A program made the translations under genes and the position numbers. Source: SIG653 sp045577455 (GTDB lineage Bacteria > Bacillota > Clostridia > Oscillospirales > CAG-382). Taken from it: a stretch of DNA of 15,055 nucleotides. Below the pieces are notes generated by a model. That model did no database searches and was not told where the DNA came from. It saw nothing but the letters and a program-made list of their open reading frames with translations. This document shows, in pieces, positions 8,525 to 14,590 of the stretch. The stretch is taken from positions 1 to 15,055 of the forward strand of contig JAZNIJ010000063.1 in assembly GCA_045577455.1 (NCBI GenBank). The letters run 5' to 3'. Position 1 is the stretch's first letter, and each line of letters starts with the position of its first letter.

Positions 8525-8853
8525 AGTTTTGTTGTAAAGATATGGAGAATAACACATATTGTATAGACCAAAGCCTTTCTCTTGATAATAGTAAGGTTAT
8601 ATATTATTCATCAAAATTCAATGAGTATGGGATTCCTATTTGCGATGGAAAAAATGGTGTTGCCACATCTTACATACTGATAAGTAACTGTCCCTGGTGT
8701 GGAAAAAGATTGCCTGAAAGTAAACGGGACGAATGGTTTGAATCCTTGGAAAAAATAGGATACGATTCTCCCTTGGATCAAAATATTCCACTTGAATTTA
8801 AAACATCAGAGTGGTGGGATCAATCAGAGGACAGTTCTATGATTGACGACTGA
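8518..8853 (+). CDS. Immunity protein for the colicin E3-type RHS toxin (DUF6980-like)
   Basis: 111 residues, cytosolic, acidic. The ATG overlaps the toxin end by 7 nt (ATGGTAG), the classic arrangement for a translationally coupled immunity gene. The body contains CCKDM near the N terminus, YYSSKFNEYGIPICDG, and the hallmark SNCPWCGKRLPESKRDEW, then an acidic stretch and FKTSEWW. This pattern (paired N-terminal Cys, CPWCGxxLP, a terminal EWW) fits the DUF6980 small-protein family as I remember it, whose members occur beside polymorphic toxins. The Cys pairs suggest a zinc-bound fold. An acidic protein masking a basic rRNase would parallel the colicin E3-Im3 pair, but the fold is different. 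The last 10-11 codons (after EWW) are encoded by a dispersed repeat palindrome, so the natural C terminus may have been replaced. Confidence 0.85.
   Translation: MVEFCCKDMENNTYCIDQSLSLDNSKVIYYSSKFNEYGIPICDGKNGVATSYILISNCPWCGKRLPESKRDEWFESLEKIGYDSPLDQNIPLEFKTSEWWDQSEDSSMIDD
8821..8845 (+). repeat. REP-like palindrome, CAATCA stem type, inside the immunity gene end
   Basis: Left arm CAATCAGAG, loop GACAGTT, right arm CTATGATTG. The stem pairs except for one internal mismatch. It matches the palindrome at 12711-12735, differing only in two positions, one in the loop and one in the right arm. It lies within the coding frame of the immunity protein and supplies codons for QSEDSSMID. Confidence 0.8.
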
Positions 8854-8860
8854 TTTCAAA

Positions 8861-8903
8861 ATCAGGTTAGGCGGTTTCTCAAAAAAAGAGAGCCGTCTGA
8901 CCT
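8861..8903 (+). repeat. 5' fragment of the dispersed intergenic repeat
   Basis: Carries the first hairpin of the repeat family: AGGTTAGGCGG (8864-8874) pairs with CCGTCTGACCT (8893-8903) over 11 bp including two G-U pairs. Similarity to the full copies stops here and RHS-homologous sequence begins at about 8904, so the repeat is broken at the junction with the orphan tip. Confidence 0.75.
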
Positions 8904-9428
8904 GACCCTAATGTTGACGGTACAATTTCGTCAAGTGAAACAATTTCTTATGATGCTAATGGTTTAAGAGGCACAAAGACTGTTAACGGTGAAACAACAA
9001 CCTACCAATATATTGACGGCAAACTTATGTATGAAAGCCGCCCTGGTATTGAACTTTACTATTTCTATGACAGTTACGGAAATCTTACATCAATCAGATA
9101 TATTAAAGCCGGTGAAACAACAGCATACAGCTACTATGTAACAACAAATGCACAGGGTGATGTGCTTGGTATTTACACAGCAGCCGGTGTTCAGGTTGCT
9201 GCTTATGAATATGATGCATGGGGTAACTGTACTGTTTATGATGTAACACAGGATTCTGCAGGAAATAATATCTTTACAGAAGTAACTTATTCCGAAAGCC
9301 AAAAATTCAATATGGAATTCCTCAATCCGTTCCGCTACAGAGGTTATTACTATGACCAAGAGACGGGATTCTACCTAACAGGTACAAGATACTACGATCC
9401 GGAAATTGGTAGGTTTATAAACGCAGAT
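8904..9428 (+). repeat. Duplicated RHS tip segment (homologous to 7316-7945)
   Basis: Positions 8951-9428 align with 7468-7945 without any gap (constant offset 1483) at high identity. The left part, 8904-8950, aligns with about 7316-7362 at offset 1588. The 105-bp difference is exactly 35 codons missing from the orphan copy, bounded in the main gene by a 10-bp direct repeat CTTATGATGC (7359-7368 and 7464-7473), of which one copy remains here. Confidence 0.9.
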
Positions 9429-10079
9429 GATACCGCTGTGTTAGATGCCGATTATGAAAATATGGTGCAATACAACCTGTATGCATATTGTTGGAATAAT
9501 CCTGTTAATATGGATGATCAGGACGGTTATTGGCCTAAATGGGCAACGAATTTGGCAAAAGTTGCCGTTGGTGTGGTTGCGATTGGAATAGGCGTGGCAG
9601 CAACTGTTGCTACTGGAGGAGCAGCAGCCCCTGTTCTAATTGCTTCTGTAAAGATTGCTGTAACAAGTGCAGTCATAGGTGCCGCGGTTGGGGCAGGAAC
9701 TAATGCAGTCAGTCACAGAGTTACAACTGGAAGTTGGAAAGGAGCAGACAAAGCTGCCCTAAGCGGTGCTGTGGATGGTGCCGCAGACGGATTTATGTGG
9801 GGTGGAATTTCCGCAGGAGCCACATTTACTACAGCGGCAGCAAAAGGAATAAAAATACAGCAGATAGGTAAATTATCCCCTACAAATAAATCTGGTAAAG
9901 GTTATTCCGGTGTACAATATAAAAATCAAAGAGGAAGTTTAAAATCTTTTGAACTTCATTCTCCCCACAAAGATGGTCCCCATCAGCAATGGCATTGGCA
10001 ACAAAACACTTGGAATCCCAAAACTGGTGGAATTACCGGAAAATCAAGATATTGGACATTGTTTGGGAGGAGATTTTGA
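9027..10079 (+). CDS. Orphan RHS tip with a second, unidentified C-terminal toxin domain
   Basis: 350 residues from the first ATG. The frame is open back to 8901 (stop at 8898), but no start in it has a ribosome binding site, so it is probably silent unless joined to an RHS body. Residues 1-134 repeat the RHS core of the main gene (NPFRYRGYYYD, RYYDPEIGRFINAD). A divergent adapter (NLYAYCWNNPVNMDDQDGYW) leads to a Gly/Ala-rich hydrophobic pre-toxin segment (about 175-275). The end is a different toxin: GYSGVQYKNQRGSLKSFELH, then a histidine cluster (H311, H314, H319, H323 around QQWHWQQN) and a terminal RYWTLFGRRF. Clustered His with basic and aromatic residues suggests a nuclease, but I cannot place it in a named family. 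The stop overlaps the next gene (TGATG), as for toxin-immunity pairs. It lacks a signal peptide. Confidence 0.85.
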   Translation: MYESRPGIELYYFYDSYGNLTSIRYIKAGETTAYSYYVTTNAQGDVLGIYTAAGVQVAAYEYDAWGNCTVYDVTQDSAGNNIFTEVTYSESQKFNMEFLNPFRYRGYYYDQETGFYLTGTRYYDPEIGRFINADDTAVLDADYENMVQYNLYAYCWNNPVNMDDQDGYWPKWATNLAKVAVGVVAIGIGVAATVATGGAAAPVLIASVKIAVTSAVIGAAVGAGTNAVSHRVTTGSWKGADKAALSGAVDGAADGFMWGGISAGATFTTAAAKGIKIQQIGKLSPTNKSGKGYSGVQYKNQRGSLKSFELHSPHKDGPHQQWHWQQNTWNPKTGGITGKSRYWTLFGRRF

Positions 10080-10492
10080 TGAGATTTATATACACACCCA
10101 ATAGAACCGATATAATTGTAGAACACGAAATAATGATGTTAAAAGAGTATTCAAAGATAATTAGTAAGTATTCCGATATGTTTGCTCAGTATGGTTGCTC
10201 TCTTAATGTTGGTTGTGTTTGGAACAATTCGCTAAAAAAGAACATCTCTAATTCCAGAACATCTTTTCAAAACGGCTATGCGTGCTATATTTACTGTGAT
10301 GTTCTAAAAGACGGTAATGTACTCCGTTACAACACCTATGATGGTGAAGCGGACTATTATGAAGCAACAGTATCTTGGAATATATCATCCATAGAAAAAT
10401 CTTTTTTTCATCTAACAGTAACTTTGTACTCTGAGATCGATGGCATACACGATGAAATTATGCAACTGTTGAAAGAAGTGGAAGCATTATAA
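10079..10492 (+). CDS. Putative immunity protein of the second RHS toxin (unknown family)
   Basis: 137 residues, starting MRFIYTPNRTDIIVEHE. The start at 10079 is chosen over an upstream in-frame ATG at 9989. It has GGGAGGAG at 10065-10072 with ideal spacing, and its ATG overlaps the toxin stop as TGATG, giving translational coupling. The upstream ATG would lie deep in the toxin gene. The protein is soluble, with mixed alpha/beta character, acidic ends and an aromatic core (YACYIYCDVLKDGNVLRYNTYDGEADYYEATVSW), and no signal or membrane segment. No family is recognised; the immunity role is inferred only from position and coupling. Its stop codon directly abuts the stop of the convergent recombinase remnant, with no terminator between them. 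Confidence 0.8.
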   Translation: MRFIYTPNRTDIIVEHEIMMLKEYSKIISKYSDMFAQYGCSLNVGCVWNNSLKKNISNSRTSFQNGYACYIYCDVLKDGNVLRYNTYDGEADYYEATVSWNISSIEKSFFHLTVTLYSEIDGIHDEIMQLLKEVEAL

Positions 10493-11353
10493 TTGTATTG
10501 ATTTTGCAAACTTCCATTCCACACTAACCACTTGCTGTCTTTCACCATTAACTGTTTCTAAACTACCGATTTCAATCTTTGAAATTAGTTTGTTTAGAAT
10601 AAAAGGTGTTAATTCCGTAACATTTAGACATTCTCTGATGGTCTCTTTAAACTGCTCAATGGACAATTCGGCATTATGTTGCTGTGAAATTTTAGATTGC
10701 AAAGCGGAAAGTTTCTCTTCTAATGCTTCCTGCTCTGCCTGAATATCTTTCATCAGCATTTCATAGTTCCGATCATCAATCACACCGTCAGAGTGGCCGT
10801 CAAACAGCTTTCGTACTTTACCGGACAATTCTGCCATCCGTTTTTCGATAGAATACTTTTCTTTCAAAGCGGAATCGGGTGGCAGATTGTCGGCGGTTTT
10901 AATCTGCACAAGGGCATAAATTTCCTCGTCATTTTCTACTGCCTTGGTAAGCTGTTGTATTCGCTCCAAAATGTTTTGGTATAACACCGTATAGGAAATT
11001 TGGTGCGGTTTTGGGCATTTGTCAGGGTTGAGGTCGTGATTGTTGCAACGGTAGTGATGATAATACTTTCCGTTTCGCTGCTTTGTTCCCATACAAAGAC
11101 GGCTGCCGCAATCGGCACAGAACACCATTCCTCTGAATATGTTTTCAAAATTATGGTGCGGTGCTTTATGACGTGCGTGGACAAGCTGCTGAACGGTCAG
11201 CCAGTCCCCACGGTCAATAATGGCTTGGTGTGTGTTTTCAACTACAATACGCTCACTTTGGGGCAGCATAACTCTTTGTTTGGTTTTGTAGTTTGCAACC
11301 TCTGCCTTGTAAAACACAAAGGGACGGTTCTGTGATTGATGGTTAATTTTCAA
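10487..11353 (-). pseudogene. Large serine recombinase, 3' remnant lacking the catalytic domain
   Basis: Open for 288 residues from a TTG at 11353. The first 14 residues (to PFVF) are encoded by repeat DNA, so there is no credible start. From residue 15 it is recognisable as the C-terminal half of a Tn4451/TndX-type large serine recombinase: the end of the Recombinase domain (VVENTHQAIIDRGDW), a zinc ribbon (C79-x2-C82, C103, C113), a coiled coil (about 158-222), and a C-terminal core-interaction segment (LTPFILNKLISKIEIG). Family members are about 500-570 residues and carry an N-terminal resolvase domain with the nucleophilic serine; that half is absent, so the product cannot recombine DNA. 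The break coincides with the palindrome at 11313-11338. It is presumably the relic of an integrative element that once moved through this locus. Confidence 0.88.
11313..11338 (+). repeat. Chimeric REP-like palindrome at the recombinase break
   Basis: The left arm AACACAAAGG matches the ACACAA stem type (compare 12663-12672). The loop is GACGGTT. The right arm CTGTGATTG matches the CAATCA stem type (compare 12727-12735). The two arms do not pair with each other beyond the first few bases, so it looks like a fusion of two different palindromes at the shared loop. Confidence 0.75.
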
Positions 11354-11600
11354 ATCAGGTTAGGTGGTTTTTCAAAAAAAGAGCCGTCTGACTTTCACAA
11401 CAATAACCCAATTCGAACACAAATTAACAAAATTCCAGTATTATCTTTTTGATATGGGGTAAAAGAACGGCAGGTCTTCTTAAAGCAAAGACCTGTCGTT
11501 TGTTTTCTCCTTTTTTCACTAAAAATCTGCATTTTTGCAGAAAAAGTCTGCATTTTTGTACATCTTGTTGAAAAAGTTGGCATATTAGGTTATGGTAAAA
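11354..11600 (+). repeat. Dispersed intergenic repeat, full copy A
   Basis: Aligns end to end with copies at 12751-12994 and 14591-14815. Order: hairpin 1 (AGGTTAGGTGG at 11357-11367 with CCGTCTGACTT at 11384-11394), a conserved spacer (AAAATTCCAGTATTATC, TATGGGGTAAAAGAACG), the terminator hairpin, then TCTGCATTTTTGCAGA (11526-11541) and a final TTAGGTTATGG. It occupies most of the 356-bp gap before the gene at 11710. Confidence 0.88.
11466..11516 (+). terminator. Terminator hairpin of repeat copy A
   Basis: ACGGCAGGTCTT pairs with AAGACCTGTCGT (12 bp with one G-U), followed by TTGTTTTCTCCTTTTTT. No plus-strand gene ends directly before it except the second immunity gene, about 970 bp upstream across the antisense recombinase remnant. 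Confidence 0.85.
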
Positions 11601-11607
11601 AAGTAAT

Positions 11608-11637
11608 AACCTTTTATAAATAAAGTAATAAAAGGTT
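11608..11637 (+). other. Inverted repeat in the leader of the NPCBM-like protein gene
   Basis: AACCTTTTAT (11608-11617) and ATAAAAGGTT (11628-11637) form a perfect 10-bp stem with a 10-nt loop, 72 bp before the gene start. Only four Ts follow, so it is a weak terminator at best. It may be an operator or an mRNA leader structure; function unknown. Confidence 0.5.
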
Positions 11638-11709
11638 TTGAATATACCATTTTTGCTTACAAACAAAACTAATTATACATTAAATTTAAAACAACATGGA
11701 GTGACGGCT

Positions 11710-12564
11710 ATGGATGGCAAAAAAACAATTGCAAAAGAAACCGTTTTTTATGTGATTGTTCCAATTATTTGTGTTATTATAACAATAATTGGTTCCTATA
11801 TAGTGCAAGATAGGAGAGAAGAAAGTTTGGTGCGTTCTCTCGTTGGTAGATTCGATCAAATTGAAGAAAATATGGATTTAGAGCAGGCTTTAGATCTTGC
11901 TTTTGAAGAAAAACAGCATTTAAGTAAAAAGATAGATGCAATGATAGATGCGGATGTATATAGTCCTGGATTGGTGATAGATGGTTTGAAAACAGAAAAT
12001 TCCATTGGAAAAGGTATAGTAGATATTGATGGAAATATATATTTTTCTTCCGATGTTTGTGCTCGTATTTGGGGAGAAAAGCCCATGTATGACAAATCAG
12101 GCAATACAGTATATTATAGTAAAGATACCAAAACTTTTGCAGAGACAAAATTGGATTTGATTAGTGAAGAGGTAATTTATGACGGAAAATATCTTACTAT
12201 ATATAAACCCTCTGATGGAAAAACTTTTTCTATGGGTAGTGATACCTTTAATAAAGGTTTTACAATCGGTTCAGACAATTATTCTCTTTTTGGTGAGGGT
12301 AACGGATATGCATTGTTTGATTTGAAAGGTAAATACTCCAAACTAAATATTAGTGTAGCTCGTGTTAATAGAAGTGACCTGGGAATTGAAGATGCAACAT
12401 TAAAAGTTTATCTTAACGGAGAATATGACAAAGAATATGTTTTGAGTGGACAGAAACCACCAACGGATATTAGTATAGATTTAAATTATGCAGATAATCT
12501 TAAACTTGAAGTTTGTGGAAGTAAAATTGTGTACGGATTTGCAGAGGGTACACTTGAAAAATAA
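11710..12564 (+). CDS. Membrane-anchored protein with C-terminal NPCBM-like domain
   Basis: 284 residues. The start at 11710 (MDGKKTIAKET) is chosen over the in-frame ATG at 11638 because GGAGTG precedes it at good spacing and the upstream 24 codons lie partly in an inverted repeat. After a short basic N terminus there is one transmembrane helix (about 12-32, VFYVIVPIICVIITIIGSYIV), then a charged probable coiled coil (about 34-80), a middle region with stalk-like strands (DIDGNIYFSSDVC, GNTVYYSKD), and a C-terminal beta domain (about 180-284) with FDLKGKYSKL and ATLKVYLNG, which resembles NPCBM/galactose-binding-like folds. The likely topology is a cytoplasmic N terminus with the sensor or binding domain outside. 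Function is unknown; a surface glycan-binding or stress-sensing role is inference. It sits between repeat copies A and B and has no operon partner. Confidence 0.75.
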   Translation: MDGKKTIAKETVFYVIVPIICVIITIIGSYIVQDRREESLVRSLVGRFDQIEENMDLEQALDLAFEEKQHLSKKIDAMIDADVYSPGLVIDGLKTENSIGKGIVDIDGNIYFSSDVCARIWGEKPMYDKSGNTVYYSKDTKTFAETKLDLISEEVIYDGKYLTIYKPSDGKTFSMGSDTFNKGFTIGSDNYSLFGEGNGYALFDLKGKYSKLNISVARVNRSDLGIEDATLKVYLNGEYDKEYVLSGQKPPTDISIDLNYADNLKLEVCGSKIVYGFAEGTLEK

Positions 12565-12662
12565 TTTGAGGTACATATTTATAAATATAACAAAAGCTAT
12601 TTCAAATGATAATGGTGCATAGTATCTTTATGAATTTTCATTGAAATAAATAGTTGATAAAG

Positions 12663-12689
12663 AACACAAGGGGACGGTTCTCTTGTGTT
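12663..12689 (+). repeat. REP-like palindrome, ACACAAG stem type
   Basis: AACACAAGGG and CTCTTGTGTT pair over 10 bp including a G-U, around loop GACGGTT. The 98 bp between the stop at 12564 and this site show no gene or clear signal. Confidence 0.85.
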
Positions 12690-12710
12690 GGCAAAACTCA
12701 AAGATAAGAC

Positions 12711-12735
12711 CAATCAGAGGACGGTTCTGTGATTG
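12711..12735 (+). repeat. REP-like palindrome, CAATCA stem type
   Basis: CAATCAGAG and CTGTGATTG pair with one internal mismatch around loop GACGGTT. It lies 21 bp after the ACACAAG-type palindrome and 15 bp before repeat copy B, giving a two-palindrome head to that copy. Confidence 0.85.
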
Positions 12736-12750
12736 ACAGTTGATTATCAA

Positions 12751-12994
12751 ATTAGGTTAGGCTGTTTCTCAAAAAGGAGCCGTCTGACCTTGACGACAAT
12801 AACTAAAGTCAAAACAATTTAACAAAATTCCGGTATTATCTTTTTGGTATGGGGTTAAAAGAACGGCAGGTCTTCTTTAAACAAAGACCTGTCGTTTGTT
12901 TTCTCCTTTTTTCACTAAAAATCTGCATTTTTGTATAAAATACCTGCATTTCTGTATTTATTGTTGAAAAAGCCTATATGTTAGGTTATAGTAG
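12751..12994 (+). repeat. Dispersed intergenic repeat, full copy B
   Basis: Has the same order as copy A: AGGTTAGGCTG hairpin, spacer with AAAATTCCGGTATTATC, terminator, CTGCATTTTTG segment, TTAGGTTATAG end. Here the first hairpin has one mismatch and the TCTGCA inverted repeat is degraded. It separates the NPCBM-like gene from the PLD/P-loop gene. Confidence 0.88.
12862..12912 (+). terminator. Terminator hairpin of repeat copy B
   Basis: It has the same 12-bp stem as in copy A (ACGGCAGGTCTT with AAGACCTGTCGT), followed by TTGTTTTCTCCTTTTTT. It would end transcripts of the gene at 11710-12564, about 300 nt past its stop. Confidence 0.88.
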
Positions 12995-13068
12995 AAAGCG
13001 TACGAGTTGAATGACAAGAAACAGAAACATAGAGAATGGTTTTGGGTTTTAACGGATTACTATGCATA

Positions 13069-13093
13069 AACACATAAAACTGTCCCCTGTGTT
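13069..13093 (-). repeat. REP-like palindrome, reverse orientation
   Basis: Read on the minus strand: AACACAGGG, loop GACAGTT, TTATGTGTT. The outer six base pairs (AACACA with TGTGTT) are intact. It is the only member of the set in this orientation and lies alone between copy B and the next gene. The rest of 12995-13210 shows no gene; a ribosome binding site (AGAGG, 13198-13202) precedes the start at 13211. Confidence 0.7.
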
Positions 13094-13210
13094 CATCTTC
13101 TTGACTTTTTGGGCTGTATCAAATCAAGCCAATGTGCAACGTATCAAAACAATTGCTTTTTTGTTTTAATATTATTCAACAAAAGAATTCATGAAATAGA
13201 GGTCATCTAA

Positions 13211-14539
13211 ATGCTTATATTTAACAAGAAAATCTCCGAATATACCAGTATTAATAACTCATACAAAAATATAAACTTAAGAAAATGGAAAATTGCGAAA
13301 ATAGTGAAAATGTTTTTAAGCACGGAAGCTATAGGACATTTAGCCAGTGTTCTGGCATTAGCCGGTGCATATTTTTATTCGCATGACTGGTCATACAAAA
13401 AAATCACTGATTGGATCGTTGTTATCGCATGCATCATTCTTTTTTTTATAGGATTTAAATCACTATATAAAAAGGAAATTAAGATGGTTGCTTCCTATAA
13501 AGAACTTCACGATTTGCTTACGGTTGCCAGATATGAAGCTGAAAGCTCAATTGTTAATATTGGAGGAGATATTTCTTGGCTAAAGTATGACATAGAGTCA
13601 CTAAGAAAAATAAAAAAAGAGCATAATGATGTGAAAATAAGGATATACTATGATAAGAATAAGCTTTCTAACGAAACAAGAACTCTTATGGAAGAAGTCC
13701 GAAAAGAAAATGTTGTCAATTTAATACCATATCCCGAAGGGATCAAACCACCAAACATAAGATGTATGATAACAGATTATGATTATAGAGAAAGGGAAAA
13801 TTGTAAAATTTTTACTTATTCAAAAGTTGATGGCAATGGGACTACTCAACATAGTGATGATAAATTTGAATGGCAGGAGAACACTATAAAAACAAATCCA
13901 GAATTATATGAAATTATAACATCATTTTTACAAACATTAACTAAATCAGAAAAACATCAAATCAAGGTTGGTATATCTGGGTTGAATAATACTGGAAAAA
14001 CAAGTATTATATCAGAGTGTTATAAAATTTTAAGACAAAAATTTAAAGTTTTTATTGTACCAGATACTTTTGAGTTTATGCCAAAAGAGCAAAACGTTAA
14101 AGAAATAAATAAACAAATAATTTTCAAACAGACTATCGAGATGTGCACTCATTATGACGCCGATATAGTTATTTTTGATCGAACACCTTTCGATAATTTT
14201 ATTTATTTGCTAATGAGAGAGACAGAATACAGTGCATCTCCTAAAAATAAAATTAAGCAACTCAAAGCGGAATATGATTACCTTGTAAAAAATTTAATGG
14301 GTTGTTTTGATTTGAAATTTTTTGTTCAAAGAAAAACAAATACAGAAAAATGCAAAACAAAATATGTTTCACCTAAAGAAAGAAAATATTTGATAGATTT
14401 ATACAATAAGTATAACCGAGAATATCTTCCAAACATTGATGCTGTGTTTGAGACAAGAGGTAAAGAGTTTTTTGCTGAAGATGTTCAAAAAGCAGCGAGA
14501 ACGATTTCTGAAAAAATACAAGATTACTATTATCTTTAA
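13211..14539 (+). CDS. Membrane-anchored protein joining a PLD-like region to a nucleoside-kinase-like P-loop domain
   Basis: 442 residues. Two transmembrane helices (about 40-57 and 67-83) form a hairpin, so the rest faces the cytoplasm. Residues about 96-205 (YKELHDLLTVARYEAESSI, VNIGGDISWLKYD, VKIRIYYDKN) resemble the phospholipase-D-like fold used as a sensor in some regulators; the catalytic HxK motif is absent. Residues 250-442 form a P-loop kinase domain: Walker A GLNNTGKTS (257-265, K263), a DR motif in IVIFDRTPFDNF (D323, R324), as in deoxynucleoside and thymidylate kinases and AAA_28 proteins, and a basic lid candidate near R374/K375. Substrate unknown. The combination suggests a membrane-tethered nucleotide sensor or effector, possibly defensive, but that is inference. 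It is flanked by repeat copies B and C and followed by another P-loop gene. Confidence 0.75.
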   Translation: MLIFNKKISEYTSINNSYKNINLRKWKIAKIVKMFLSTEAIGHLASVLALAGAYFYSHDWSYKKITDWIVVIACIILFFIGFKSLYKKEIKMVASYKELHDLLTVARYEAESSIVNIGGDISWLKYDIESLRKIKKEHNDVKIRIYYDKNKLSNETRTLMEEVRKENVVNLIPYPEGIKPPNIRCMITDYDYRERENCKIFTYSKVDGNGTTQHSDDKFEWQENTIKTNPELYEIITSFLQTLTKSEKHQIKVGISGLNNTGKTSIISECYKILRQKFKVFIVPDTFEFMPKEQNVKEINKQIIFKQTIEMCTHYDADIVIFDRTPFDNFIYLLMRETEYSASPKNKIKQLKAEYDYLVKNLMGCFDLKFFVQRKTNTEKCKTKYVSPKERKYLIDLYNKYNREYLPNIDAVFETRGKEFFAEDVQKAARTISEKIQDYYYL

Positions 14540-14590
14540 GCGATGATGTAAAACAGGCTGCGATTTGCTGTCTTGAAAGATGTTTATTTT

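Noticed and set aside
8864..8903. Integron attC-like site in the repeats (GTTAGGC fits the GTTRRRY core in all copies)
   Set aside because: The partner motif (GTCTGAC) mismatches RYYYAAC, the order of the two cores is inverted relative to attC, the loop is under 20 nt, and no tyrosine integron integrase is visible.
9989..10078. Upstream in-frame ATG extending the second immunity protein by 30 residues
   Set aside because: It lies within the toxin coding sequence without a ribosome binding site, while the ATG at 10079 has GGGAGGAG and a TGATG overlap.
11000..11335. 111-codon plus-strand frame antisense to the recombinase remnant
   Set aside because: Shadow of a well-supported recombinase frame; low-complexity hydrophobic composition and no RBS.
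10487..11353. Functional site-specific recombinase acting on the toxin cassettes
   Set aside because: The catalytic serine domain is absent and the 5' end is repeat DNA, so it cannot be active as it stands.
11395..11666. Minus-strand open frames in repeat copy A that resemble one in copy C (14597-14869)
   Set aside because: The peptides are alike only because the DNA is a repeat; the frame changes around the terminator hairpin and there is no start signal.
11638..11709. Upstream in-frame ATG for the NPCBM-like protein
   Set aside because: It directly follows the inverted repeat, has no clear SD, and would add 24 polar residues before the basic N terminus of the membrane anchor.
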